Positions 38,889-47,296 of a stretch of 64,000 bases of DNA are shown here, in pieces. The notes beneath the pieces are model-generated. The model saw only the letters and a program-made list of their open reading frames with translations, did not search any database and was not told the origin of the DNA. The stretch comes from Cryobacterium arcticum. GTDB lineage: Bacteria > Actinomycetota > Actinomycetes > Actinomycetales > Microbacteriaceae. A program made the position numbers and the translations under genes. The stretch lies in assembly GCF_003185895.1 (NCBI RefSeq), contig NZ_QHLY01000012.1, positions 992,001 to 1,056,000 of the forward strand, written 5' to 3'. The first letter of the stretch is position 1; each line of letters begins with the position of its first letter.

Positions 38889-39851
38889 TTAGTAGAGCAA
38901 CGCGGTGAGGCGCTTGCGTGCCGGCGGCACGCGCGGGTCGTCGGTGCCGACGACCTCGAACAGCTCGAGGATGCGCTGGCGGATCGCATTCTTGCCCGCC
39001 GCATCCTGTGCCGGGAACAAGCCGAGCAGCCGGTCGAACGCGTCCTCGATGTGTCCGCCGGACAGGTCGAGGTCGGCCACGAGCAGCTGCGCGTCGAGGT
39101 TCTCCGGGTCGTCAGCGGCGGCCGAGCGCACCTCGGCGATGGTCTTGCCCTGCAGACGGCCCAGCAGGCTCACCTGGGCCAGCCCGGCCGCGGCCATGGC
39201 ATCGCGCGGGTCGCGGGCCAGCGCCAGCTTGTAGATGTCGATGGCGGCGGCGTAGTCGCCGCGTTCGATGGCATCGTAGGCCTCTTTGTGGTGCGGCGGC
39301 AGTTCGGGTTCGACAGGTTCGGCGGGAACACCGTCCGGCGTCACCGCGGCATCCGCCACACCCGTCACACCGTGCTGGGCGGCGAGTTCGAGCACCCGCT
39401 CGAGTACTTCCCGGATCTGGACGACCGGGAGCACGCCATCGAACAGCTGCACCGGCTGGCCGTTGATGACAGCGGCGAGGGTGGGCACCGAGGTGGCCTG
39501 GAAGGCCTGTGCCAGCTGCGGGTTGGTGTCGATGTCGACGGTGGCGAGCACGAACCGGCCGTTGTACTCCCGGATCAGGTTCTCAATCACGGGGGTGAGC
39601 TGGGTTGCCGGCTCACTCCAAGTGGCCCAGAGGTCCACGATCACCGGCACGAACTTCGACAGCTCCAGGAGCTCGGCGAAGTTGGTGTCAGTGCCCTCCA
39701 GAACCAGGTCGGGCACCGGCACGACACCGGCAGGGGCGCCCGCCGGCGCTCCGGCGGCGGCACCCGGCGCCGGCGCCGGCGGTCGGTTCACGAGCGAGGA
39801 CAGGTCGACGGCGCCGCGCAGGTTGGAGCCGGCTGGGGGGACTACGGTCAT
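38889..39851 (-). CDS. Thioredoxin-fold/TPR co-chaperone-like protein (YbbN/CnoX type), no CxxC
   Basis: This 320-residue protein has an Ala/Gly/Pro-rich leader (about 1-45), a thioredoxin fold (about 50-155) and C-terminal TPR-like helices (about 185-320, from HHKEAYDAIERGDYAAAIDIYKLAL). At the redox site it reads W75-A-T-W-S79-E-P-A82, so both cysteines are replaced and it cannot do dithiol chemistry. This is the E. coli CnoX/YbbN pattern (chaperone-like holdase). Its ATG overlaps the stop of the 607-residue membrane-protein gene (ATGA), so they form an operon. Confidence 0.9.
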   Translation of the reverse strand: MTVVPPAGSNLRGAVDLSSLVNRPPAPAPGAAAGAPAGAPAGVVPVPDLVLEGTDTNFAELLELSKFVPVIVDLWATWSEPATQLTPVIENLIREYNGRFVLATVDIDTNPQLAQAFQATSVPTLAAVINGQPVQLFDGVLPVVQIREVLERVLELAAQHGVTGVADAAVTPDGVPAEPVEPELPPHHKEAYDAIERGDYAAAIDIYKLALARDPRDAMAAAGLAQVSLLGRLQGKTIAEVRSAAADDPENLDAQLLVADLDLSGGHIEDAFDRLLGLFPAQDAAGKNAIRQRILELFEVVGTDDPRVPPARKRLTALLY

Positions 39852-41671
39852 GGAAGCTCCACGGAAGAGATCAGTCCCTGGCTGAAGCCAAGGAGAACGA
39901 TTTTGTCGGTTGAACCAGCGGCAGGCACATGGAAGAGGAGCTGCTCGCTGTAGGTGCTCTGGATGCCCTTCGAGGTCTTGTCGATCCCCGACAGCGCCCG
40001 GCTCGGACCAGAGGTGGGCTCGATCGTCGCCTTACCGTTCACGGCGGTCACTGTCGTGATCTCGTTGACACTCACGGCCACGATACTGCCGGAGTCGTTC
40101 GTCGCAAGGGCCACGACGTCGCCGCTGCCGACGGCGTTGGTGAACTCCATCGTCGCGGTGTCTTCGAGCTTGTCCTTCTGCGCCTGCTTGGCTTCGACGC
40201 CGAGCTGGGTGCGGGCGGTGTCGCCCTCGGCCTCGAACAGAGGGTACGACGCGCTCGCCTCACCGTTGAGCAGGATGTCGGCATATGCCGGCCCGACCGC
40301 CTCGGGGGCCATCGACATGAACTTGTTGTCCGGAGCGATAGCCACCGCGCCGATAGTGGCCGGGGCCACGCCGGGAACCTTGGCGGAAGCTTCCAACTGG
40401 ATCGCGTATTCGACCAGGTAGTTCTCCCGCGGCGACTCCTGCTTGAGGATGAGCGCCATGGTGGGCACGGATGCCTCGTCGGCCGACTGCAGCACCGTAG
40501 TGACCACGCGCGGCCAGGTGTCGGTCTGCTGCGGCAGGGTCAACGTCAGCGGTGCATCGGGCAACGCCGTGGTGGGGGCGAAGCTGGCGTCGGCGGTGCG
40601 GATCTTATAGTTGGCGAGTCGCTGCTCGAGGGCCGGGCCGGTGAAGCGGGTCGCGATGGCGGCGGCGTCGAGGTTGGCGTCCGCCTCGGCGGTCAGGTTC
40701 ACGATGCCGCCCACGATGCGCTCGAGCTGCGGCACGGTCACGGCGGGCTCCGGTGCCTCGTCAGCGACGGGCTCCTCGGTGCCCTCCGCGGTCGGGGACG
40801 CCGTCGCGGTCGCCGTGCCCGTGGCCTCAGGGGCCGCGGACGGCCAGAACTCCGGCGAGCATCCGCTGAGCACCAGACCGGAGACCAGCACCAGCGGAAC
40901 GGCGATCATCGACTTGCCGATCGACCGGCGCGGGCCAGTGATCTCGCTGGCCTTGATGGTCTTGGGGCGGGGAACCCGGGGCAGACGGGGCATGCGGGGT
41001 CCGCGCGAAACGTTTCGCCGGGGACGGCGGGATCGCCGCAGGTGCAGCAGGCCGAGCAGGTAGATCACGAAGCCGATCAGCGCCATCAACGCACCGCCGA
41101 CGATCAGCGGGCCGGCCCACGGCGTCGAGTTGTCGGTGGGCCAGGCCACAGAGATCTCGGTCGGGGCGGGAGCGGTGCCGTCGGAGGCGATCAGGACCGA
41201 GATGCCCGCCGGCACGTTGATGGTGGTGGTCAGCGACTCCGGCGCCGAGAACTCTTCGAGCCAGAGGTCGGAACCGGCCGGGTTCGTGGGCAGCGGAGTC
41301 ACCTCGGCGGCCTCGTCGGCGGGCTCCGTCACGGTGCCGGTCGCCGTACCGGTGGCGGTCGAGACCGTCAGGGCGTTGGCATCGCTGTCGAAACCGACAT
41401 CGGCGTAGTCCTCCGCGCCGATCCAGGCCTTGACGTCGTCGGTGCGGCCGTAGGCGACGAAGACGCTGTCGGAACCGCTGACGGTGAGAGTCTGGCTACC
41501 GGAGAACGCCGCCAGCGCCGTGCTGTCGATCACCGCGAACGCCGAACCGTCCTCGACGGTCGTGCTCAGGCTCGTGGAAGCTGGCTCGAGAAAGACTGTT
41601 CGCTGCGCGATGCCGAATGCGATCATCAGCGCTGCGAGGACGAATGCCAAAATGGCAAAGACGAAACGCAC
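39848..41671 (-). CDS. Hypothetical multi-segment membrane/exported protein, 607 residues
   Basis: I do not recognise the family. The GTG at 41671 has an excellent AGGAGGG six bases upstream; the frame is open further upstream without support. Residues about 1-25 form a first membrane helix. A periplasmic-type beta-rich region with Val/Thr/Ala-rich segments leads to a second helix near 180-205, then a very basic stretch (LLHLRRSRRPRRN). A third hydrophobic segment ends LVLSGCSPEF, lipobox-like but internal. The last 330 residues look extracytoplasmic, beginning with a Thr/Ala/Glu-rich linker. It is coupled by ATGA overlap to the CnoX-like gene downstream. Confidence 0.8.
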   Translation of the reverse strand: MRFVFAILAFVLAALMIAFGIAQRTVFLEPASTSLSTTVEDGSAFAVIDSTALAAFSGSQTLTVSGSDSVFVAYGRTDDVKAWIGAEDYADVGFDSDANALTVSTATGTATGTVTEPADEAAEVTPLPTNPAGSDLWLEEFSAPESLTTTINVPAGISVLIASDGTAPAPTEISVAWPTDNSTPWAGPLIVGGALMALIGFVIYLLGLLHLRRSRRPRRNVSRGPRMPRLPRVPRPKTIKASEITGPRRSIGKSMIAVPLVLVSGLVLSGCSPEFWPSAAPEATGTATATASPTAEGTEEPVADEAPEPAVTVPQLERIVGGIVNLTAEADANLDAAAIATRFTGPALEQRLANYKIRTADASFAPTTALPDAPLTLTLPQQTDTWPRVVTTVLQSADEASVPTMALILKQESPRENYLVEYAIQLEASAKVPGVAPATIGAVAIAPDNKFMSMAPEAVGPAYADILLNGEASASYPLFEAEGDTARTQLGVEAKQAQKDKLEDTATMEFTNAVGSGDVVALATNDSGSIVAVSVNEITTVTAVNGKATIEPTSGPSRALSGIDKTSKGIQSTYSEQLLFHVPAAGSTDKIVLLGFSQGLISSVELP

Positions 41672-41797
41672 GTAAAACCCTCCTGTGTTGCCTTCCGATT
41701 GCTGCAGAGTACACGTCACGCCACCGCTTGTCGGGGCCGGAAAGCAACAGACACGGACGTCCCACGATAGTGGACGCTCCTGAGAGCTGCCTACGAG

Positions 41798-41819
41798 CGC
41801 CTTTTCGGCGCCTTTTTTG
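41798..41819 (+). terminator. Short hairpin with T run in the leader of the coiled-coil gene
   Basis: GCGCC-TTTTC-GGCGC is followed by CTTTTTT on the plus strand. It lies about 120 bp upstream of the GTG of the coiled-coil gene and has no plus-strand gene directly before it. It may be a leader attenuator or a stop for stray transcription. Confidence 0.35.
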
Positions 41820-41939
41820 GCCTCACGTGCACTTCCTCCCTCGAAGACGGGATGGGGAGGGTTCCCCCAGGGCACTAAAATTGCACGGGCTGCTCCGTCG
41901 TACCCAATTCGACGCCGAGCCCCATTATGAGGAGAGAAC

Positions 41940-43553
41940 GTGGCAACCGAAGAGGCTGACTTCACCCAGGTGTTCCGGGGGTACGACAAGGACGAGGTCG
42001 ACAAGGCCATCCAGGGACTCCGCCGCGACCTCATTCAGGCCAACGCCGCCAGCACGGAAGCCGCCAAGGAAGTCAAGCGCCTCGGCGCCAGGATCGACGA
42101 CCTCAACGCTGAAATCGAAGAGGTCGGCAGCCCCACCTTCTCCGGTCTCGGCACCAAGCTCGAGAACACGCTGCGCGTGGCAGAGGAACAGTCCACCCGC
42201 GTCATCGCCCAGGCCGACATCGACGCGGAGAAGCTGCGCGCGTCGGCCTCGGCCGAAGTCGACGCCATGAAGCGTCAGGCAGCCGAGCACGCCGAACGAT
42301 CCGTCTCCGACGCCACGGTCAAGGCCGAGCGTCTACTGGTGGACGCCCAGGCCGAGGCCGAGGACCTGCTCGCACGGGCCGCAGAGACTCATGACCAGCT
42401 GACCCAGGATGCTCTGCAGGAAGCCGCCGCGATCCGCGGCGCCGTGGCCACCGAAGCGGCGGAGTTGCGCGCGACGGTCAAGCGTGAGGTCGCCGCCATC
42501 CGCTCAGAGGCCGAGCGGGAGGCCGCAGAGGTGCGTGTCGTCGCCCAGCGTGAGGCCACTGAGGCCAGGGAGATCGCCGCAGGCCTCACGCGCGAAACCG
42601 AGCTGACCCGCGCCGAGGTCGCCCATGAGCTCGACCAGCAGCGTGCCGACCTGGCCCGGGAGACCGAACAGGCCCGCATCGACCTCGCAACGGAGACCGA
42701 GCAGGACCGCATCGACCTGGCGCGTGAGACCGAACAGGCTCGCATCGACCTCGCCCATGAGACCGAGCAGGCCCGGGCCGACCTCTCGATCGAGATCGAG
42801 CAGGGTCGTACCGACCTCGCCCGGGAGATTGAACAGGGCCGGGCCGACCTCGCCATCGAGGGCGAACAGGCCCACACCGACCTCGACCGCGAACTCGACC
42901 GGGATCGCGCCTCGATGAACCACGACATCGACAAGGCCAGGGCAGACCTCGCCGCGGAGATCGAGCAGGCCAGGGCCGACCTCGCCCGGGAGCTCGAGCA
43001 GATCAAGGCCGACTTCGACGCCGACAGCGAGCAGGCCAGGATCGACCTGGACAACCACCTCACCGCAACCCGCAAGCGCGGCGAGCACGAGGCCGCCAAG
43101 CTGCGCCGGGAGATCGACCAGATCCGCGCCGACCTCGAGGTGGAACTCAAGGGGCGCAGGGACGAGGCCGAGCAGGACCACCTGGCCCGGCACCAGGCGG
43201 CCGTGGCCCAGACCCAGAAGTACCTCGACGACTCCGCCACCCAGCTGGCCGACACCAATGCCCGCACCGTCGAACTGCGCGCCCTGAACGAGACGCTCGA
43301 CTCCGGCGCCCGCGCCGAGGCCAAGGTCCAGAAGGCCAAGGCCGACGACCAGGCCGAGCGGATCGTGCGTGACGCAGAGGACCGGGCCGCCGCGCTGATC
43401 AGCGATGCGGAGACACGCACGCGTGAACTCGTCGCTGACGCCGAAGACCGCCTGGCGCAGATTAGGATTGAGCGCGACTCGGTGGCTGGTTATTTCGAGA
43501 GCTTGCGGAGCGTTTTGACCCAGGCGGAGAAAGTGAATTCCGACCAGGACTAG
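41940..43553 (+). CDS. DivIVA-headed long coiled-coil protein (Scy/FilP-like)
   Basis: This 537-residue protein is almost entirely coiled coil. Residues 8-28 (FTQVFRGYDKDEVDKAIQGL) match the DivIVA N-terminal lipid-binding motif. Residues 228-370 are 13 consecutive 11-residue units of the form A-x-E-x-E-Q-A-R-x-D-L. The remaining parts (80-225, 371-520) are Ala/Glu/Arg-rich helices, and the end is RSVLTQAEKVNSDQD. The GTG at 41940 has GAGGAGAG seven bases upstream. There are no membrane helices. By analogy with Streptomyces Scy/FilP and DivIVA it may act as a polar or growth-zone scaffold. This is inference from architecture. Confidence 0.82.
   Translation: MATEEADFTQVFRGYDKDEVDKAIQGLRRDLIQANAASTEAAKEVKRLGARIDDLNAEIEEVGSPTFSGLGTKLENTLRVAEEQSTRVIAQADIDAEKLRASASAEVDAMKRQAAEHAERSVSDATVKAERLLVDAQAEAEDLLARAAETHDQLTQDALQEAAAIRGAVATEAAELRATVKREVAAIRSEAEREAAEVRVVAQREATEAREIAAGLTRETELTRAEVAHELDQQRADLARETEQARIDLATETEQDRIDLARETEQARIDLAHETEQARADLSIEIEQGRTDLAREIEQGRADLAIEGEQAHTDLDRELDRDRASMNHDIDKARADLAAEIEQARADLARELEQIKADFDADSEQARIDLDNHLTATRKRGEHEAAKLRREIDQIRADLEVELKGRRDEAEQDHLARHQAAVAQTQKYLDDSATQLADTNARTVELRALNETLDSGARAEAKVQKAKADDQAERIVRDAEDRAAALISDAETRTRELVADAEDRLAQIRIERDSVAGYFESLRSVLTQAEKVNSDQD
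42621..43049 (+). repeat. 13 x 33-bp coding repeat (hendecads)
   Basis: The DNA encodes 13 back-to-back 11-residue units inside the coiled-coil gene, with no indels between units. Individual units vary, for example ARETEQARIDL occurs twice, with relatives such as AREIEQGRADL and AAEIEQARADL. Hendecad periodicity predicts a right-handed or nearly straight coiled coil. Confidence 0.93.
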
Positions 43554-43619
43554 ACCGACCAGAATCAGTCAGTACGGCACGTCAGACGGGCTGCAGTTCG
43601 AACGAGTAGTGGAGACCCT

Positions 43620-44669
43620 GTGAAAATCAACAACGCCTTTCGGTTGGGTCTGGTCGGAACCCTCGGCGTGGGCGTGGGTGTCCTCATTCTCAGCTCGATC
43701 GTGTCGTTGTCGACGATCATCACCTACATCGGTGCCGCGCTGTTCCTCGCCCTCGGTCTCGACCCCGCGGTGTCCTGGCTGGAGAAAAAGAAGTTCCCGC
43801 GCTGGGCGGCCATCCTCACGGTTCTCGTCGCCGTGCTCGGTGTGCTCACCGGCGTGATCTTCGCGATCGTACCGATCATCGTCGACCAGGTTGCCAACCT
43901 GTCCGACCGGATTCCCGCCCTGGTGCGGTCGGTGAACACCTCCACGTTCCTCGATGACGTGCAGAACCAGTTCCCGGCCCTGGACGTTCCCACCATCGTC
44001 AAGTCGGTGACGGACTACCTCGGCGGCAACCTCACCACCATCACCGGGGCCATCGTGGCGTCGGGGGTGGCCATCGTCGGCGGACTCTTCGGCGGCCTGA
44101 TCATCCTGATCCTCACGTTGTACTTCACGGCGTCACTGGGCAGCATGAAACGCGCCACCTATCAGCTGGTGCCGGCGTCCAAGCGGGAGCGCTTCGCCGA
44201 CCTGAGCGAGCAGATCACCACGGCAGTGGGACGCTTCGTCGTCGGCCAGGGAGCGCTGGCGGCCTGCAACGGCGTGTTCAGCTTCATCTTCCTGTCGATC
44301 ATCGGCGCACCGTTCCCGGCCGTGCTCGCCTTCCTCGCCTTCCTGCTGTCGCTGATCCCGCTGGTCGGCACGATCACCGGCTCGGTCATCATCGTCGCCA
44401 CCTGCATGATCCCCGGCATCGGCAGCTCCTGGCTGACCGTGCTGGCGGCCGGCATCTACTACCTCGTCTACATGCAGATCGAGGCGTATGTGCTCAGCCC
44501 GAACATCATGAACCGGGCCGTCGCCGTTCCCGGCGCCGTGGTTGTCGTGGCCGCCCTCGCCGGCGGTTCGCTGCTGGGCATCCTGGGCGCCCTGATCGCC
44601 ATCCCTGTGGCCGCATCGGTGATCATGATCATCAAGCAGGTCGTCATTCCCCGCCAGAATGAGCTGTGA
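43620..44669 (+). CDS. AI-2E family transporter (PF01594)
   Basis: This 349-residue inner-membrane protein has about seven to eight helices. The family pattern is visible: an N-terminal helical pair ending ALFLALGLDPAVSWLEKKKFPRWAA, a cytosolic or loop domain around DQVANLSDRIPALV, and a C-terminal bundle with AFLLSLIPLVGTITGS and YYLVYMQIEAYVLSPNIMNRAV. The name comes from E. coli TqsA; real substrates of most members, including ion or small-molecule efflux, are unknown. The GTG at 43620 follows GTGGAG. It is 66 bp downstream of the coiled-coil gene and probably co-transcribed with it. Confidence 0.93.
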   Translation: MKINNAFRLGLVGTLGVGVGVLILSSIVSLSTIITYIGAALFLALGLDPAVSWLEKKKFPRWAAILTVLVAVLGVLTGVIFAIVPIIVDQVANLSDRIPALVRSVNTSTFLDDVQNQFPALDVPTIVKSVTDYLGGNLTTITGAIVASGVAIVGGLFGGLIILILTLYFTASLGSMKRATYQLVPASKRERFADLSEQITTAVGRFVVGQGALAACNGVFSFIFLSIIGAPFPAVLAFLAFLLSLIPLVGTITGSVIIVATCMIPGIGSSWLTVLAAGIYYLVYMQIEAYVLSPNIMNRAVAVPGAVVVVAALAGGSLLGILGALIAIPVAASVIMIIKQVVIPRQNEL

Positions 44670-44733
44670 CGGCTCGTTCCCGCCCGGTCGGCACCCAGTT
44701 CGGGTTGCCCCTGGCGGGGCCGCAGCGCGGCTC

Positions 44734-45468
44734 CTAGAGCTCGCCGGCCCATTCCTCGGGCAACGGCGCCGCGGCGGGGTTGACCACGGCCACGATCTCG
44801 TTGAGCACCCGACGGGTCTGGTTCTCCCCCACCCACAGGTGCTTGGCGCCGTCGACCGGAATGAAGGTGGCCTCGGGCACGCTGGCGAACCTGGCGCGGG
44901 CTTCGGTGGGGCGCAGGAATTCGTCATGTTCCGGCACGAGCACGACGAGTTTGCGCTCGTTACCTGCCCAGGCCGCGACCTCGGCGTCCGTGGCCCGGTG
45001 CAGCGGAGGCGAGAGCAGGATGGCTCCGCGCACCGGGTGCTTCAGGCCGTACTTGAGAGCCAGCTCGGTGCCGAACGACCATCCGACCAGCCACGGGTTG
45101 GGCAGTCCGCGCTCGGCCACGAAGGCCATCGCAGCGGCCACGTCGGCGCCCTCGCTGTTGCCGTGCCCGAAGCTGCCCTCGCTCGTGCCGCGCGGTGAGC
45201 TGGTGCCGCGGGTGTTGAAACGCAGCACCGCCAGGTCGGCCAGGGCGGGCAGGCGGCCGGCGGCCTTGCGCAGAACGTGCGAGTCCATGAAGCCACCGCT
45301 GGTGGGCAGCGGATGCAGCGTGACCAGGGTCGCCACCGGTGGCCGGTCCAGCGGGGTGGCGAGTTCACCGACCAGGGTCAGTCCGTCGTCGGTGTGCAGT
45401 TCGATGTGTTCGCGCAGGGCGGGCAGTTCGATGCCGCCGCGGATCTCGACAGTTCCGGCCATGGGCAT
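44734..45468 (-). CDS. Alpha/beta hydrolase (CocE/NonD-like small esterase)
   Basis: This 244-residue protein shows the alpha/beta-hydrolase order: oxyanion strand VATLVTLHPLP, FNTRGTSSPRG, the nucleophile elbow LVGWSFGTELAL (Ser near 130), the acid strand KLVVLVPEHDEFLRP (Asp near 178) and the final His in DGAKHLW. It has no signal peptide. Substrate unknown, but the HPLPT...MDSHVLRKAA pattern matches a common actinobacterial subfamily. The gene is 50 bp downstream of the small Cys-containing gene and may be co-transcribed with it. Confidence 0.9.
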   Translation of the reverse strand: MPMAGTVEIRGGIELPALREHIELHTDDGLTLVGELATPLDRPPVATLVTLHPLPTSGGFMDSHVLRKAAGRLPALADLAVLRFNTRGTSSPRGTSEGSFGHGNSEGADVAAAMAFVAERGLPNPWLVGWSFGTELALKYGLKHPVRGAILLSPPLHRATDAEVAAWAGNERKLVVLVPEHDEFLRPTEARARFASVPEATFIPVDGAKHLWVGENQTRRVLNEIVAVVNPAAAPLPEEWAGEL

Positions 45469-45519
45469 TCTCCTCGTCGGGTTCGCACGTTCCCGGTGCC
45501 GGGCGGTGCAGGGGTGGGA

Positions 45520-45819
45520 CTACTTGATTCTCCAGCAGTGCGCGTGCCAGTGCCGGCGAGCCGCCAGGTCGGCGGCGTCTCCGGTGACGCCGTCGCCGCG
45601 CCAGGTGACCATGTGCGCGACGCCGGGTTTGATCTCCAGCCGGCAGCCTGGGCAAAGGTAGGTTTTCCCGGCCTGGGCGGCGCTGATCGGCTGCACATGC
45701 CACTCACCGTCACGCTTCGTCTCGGTGCGTCGCCAGCCGGCCATCATGCGAGAGAGGCCGTCCTCGTCATCGTCCCCTGGGCCGGGTTTGCGGCCCTTGG
45801 GGCGATTGCTGCGCGGCAT
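45520..45819 (-). CDS. Small conserved actinobacterial protein with a CxxC...HxxxC pattern
   Basis: This 99-residue protein begins MPRSNRPKGRKPGPGDDDEDG, a basic then acidic disordered leader. The folded part has YLCPGCRLEIKPGVAHMV and RRHWHAHCWRI. The four Cys/His positions could bind zinc like a small ribbon. Such proteins are often labelled ATP/GTP-binding in databases, but no P-loop is present here, and I would not use that name. It may share a transcript with the hydrolase downstream. Function unknown. Confidence 0.8.
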   Translation of the reverse strand: MPRSNRPKGRKPGPGDDDEDGLSRMMAGWRRTETKRDGEWHVQPISAAQAGKTYLCPGCRLEIKPGVAHMVTWRGDGVTGDAADLAARRHWHAHCWRIK

Positions 45820-45900
45820 GGTGCAAGTCTAGCCCGCGCCTCCGCGAGGCCGCCGAGGACCGTCCGGGTCGCACGCAGCCCGCTCACGGACAGCGGCGGG

Positions 45901-46644
45901 CTAGTACCAACCGACGTCGACGGAGTGGCCCCAGGCGCCGCACGGGGTGCCGTAGCGCCCACTGATGTAGCCCAGGCCCCACTCGATCTGGGTGGCGGCG
46001 CTGGTCTCCCAGTCGGAGCCGGCCGAGGACATCTTCGACCCGGGCAGGGCCTGCGGGATGCCGTAGGCGCCACTGGGGTTGGCTGCGTTGACCCGCCAAC
46101 CGGATTCCTTGTTCCAGAGCGAGACGAGGCAGTTGTACTGGTCCTCGCCCCAGCCGCGGGAAGCGACGGCGCCGTAGGCGTAGGCCTGGGCTGACCCGGG
46201 ATCCGGCGTCGCGGCGGCCGCGGCGGAGGAACCCGACGATGCGGGTGCGATCACGACGGGTTCTGGTTCCGGCTCGGGTTCGTGCACGGTGTACCCGTCG
46301 ACGATCACCGAGTTGGCCACAGCGCCGGCAACGAGCAGCGACTGGGCCTCTTGCCCCTGATACCGGTCGGACGCGGCGCCGGGCACCTGGAAATAGGGAG
46401 ACGCCGTGGCGCCGGAGTACGGGTCGACGACGGTGACGAGAACGAACGCGGCAGCGGCGGTGAACGCGAACATCGACAGCGCGACATGGCTGCGCGACGC
46501 CGGCCGGTGCATGCTGCGCTGCGGCCGGCGGACCGGGGCGGGCAGCACGTTCGGAATGAACGGTGCGCGAATCGGGCTGGAGGCCGGTGCGCTCACCGAC
46601 GATGCGCCCGAATCAGGCGCGGAGATACTCAGATGTCTACCCAC
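45901..46644 (-). CDS. Secreted lytic-transglycosylase-like cell-wall protein
   Basis: This 247-residue protein has a cytoplasmic Arg/Pro/Ser-rich start, one membrane helix at about residues 55-73 (VALSMFAFTAAAAFVLVTVV) and a Pro/Glu linker (HEPEPEPEPV). A C-terminal lysozyme-like domain (about 165-247) carries CLVSLWNKESGWRVNAANPSGAYGIPQALPGSKM and IEWGLGYISGRYGTPCGAW. The glutamate in WNKESGW is the expected catalytic residue. This is the aggregation-promoting-factor / Rpf-neighbour type of transglycosylase, anchored in the membrane and acting on peptidoglycan. Confidence 0.9.
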   Translation of the reverse strand: MGRHLSISAPDSGASSVSAPASSPIRAPFIPNVLPAPVRRPQRSMHRPASRSHVALSMFAFTAAAAFVLVTVVDPYSGATASPYFQVPGAASDRYQGQEAQSLLVAGAVANSVIVDGYTVHEPEPEPEPVVIAPASSGSSAAAAATPDPGSAQAYAYGAVASRGWGEDQYNCLVSLWNKESGWRVNAANPSGAYGIPQALPGSKMSSAGSDWETSAATQIEWGLGYISGRYGTPCGAWGHSVDVGWY

Positions 46645-46701
46645 GATTCTTCGACCCTAGCCCACTCGGCGGGTAACAACCAGGTAACGACACGCGATCC
46701 G

Positions 46702-47250
46702 TCACCGAACGGCGAGCATCACGTCGACAACGCCGTCGAGCACCAGGTCGACCTGGGCTTCGCGGTAGCCGGCGCGCTGGGGGCGGAAGACAGCGGTGCG
46801 CACCTCGTCGACGGTGACCGGGTTCCCGTCCTGGAAGTAGTTCACGAGCTTGGCTGAGAGCCGGTCGACATCCGCCCGGTTGTAGCCGGTGCTGAAGTAA
46901 CTGGTGCGGGCGAACCGCTGCCCGGCCGGGCGGCCGAGCCGATTGATGAGCACCTGGGCGGTCTGGCGGGCCTCGTCGAGCCAGGCTTGCTGGCCGGCCG
47001 CGCTGGTGAAGCGTTCCCGCTCCCTGGCGGCGAAGGCGTCCTCGAGGCGTTCGAGGGCGGCATCCACGTGCTCCGGGGAGTACCCGCCCTTCTGCATCGC
47101 AAAGGCCGTGTGGCGGATGTCGGCCGCTGTCAGGGCGTCCTCGTCGTCGGTGTCGTCGTAGGCCCGACGGGTCGACTCGAGGAACTCCTCGACCTGCTTG
47201 AGGTTATAGCCGAGCGTCTTCTTGCTGGTTCGCGGAAAAGTAGTGCTCAC
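46702..47250 (-). CDS. Tandem DivIVA-domain protein
   Basis: This 182-residue protein carries short DivIVA-type motifs (TIGR03543/44 kind). They are FPRTSKKTLGYNLKQVEEFLESTRRAYD, then DIRHTAFAMQKGGYSPEHVDAALERLEDAF, a further ARTSYFSTGYNRADVDRLSAKLV and finally VRTAVFRPQRAGYREAQVDLVLDGVVD. Each GY...VD motif is the lipid-binding or partner-recognition element of DivIVA-like proteins. The GTG at 47250 gives VSTTFPRT; the frame opens 18 codons earlier without similarity. It lies just downstream of cdsA, matching an envelope role. Confidence 0.85.
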   Translation of the reverse strand: MSTTFPRTSKKTLGYNLKQVEEFLESTRRAYDDTDDEDALTAADIRHTAFAMQKGGYSPEHVDAALERLEDAFAARERERFTSAAGQQAWLDEARQTAQVLINRLGRPAGQRFARTSYFSTGYNRADVDRLSAKLVNYFQDGNPVTVDEVRTAVFRPQRAGYREAQVDLVLDGVVDVMLAVR

Positions 47251-47296
47251 CGCCTCATTCTGCCCCACGACGGCCCGGCTGTCGAAAGCGCCGGCG

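Noticed and set aside
41848..42034. Upstream extension of the 607-residue membrane protein
   Set aside because: The GTG at 41671 has a near-perfect ribosome-binding site, and the extension would run into the divergent coiled-coil gene.
43620..44669. Quorum-sensing AI-2 exporter
   Set aside because: Only family membership is visible; there is no luxS or lsr gene in the window, so a specific AI-2 function is not claimed.
45520..45819. ATP/GTP-binding protein (common database label)
   Set aside because: No P-loop or other nucleotide-binding motif is present in the 99 residues.
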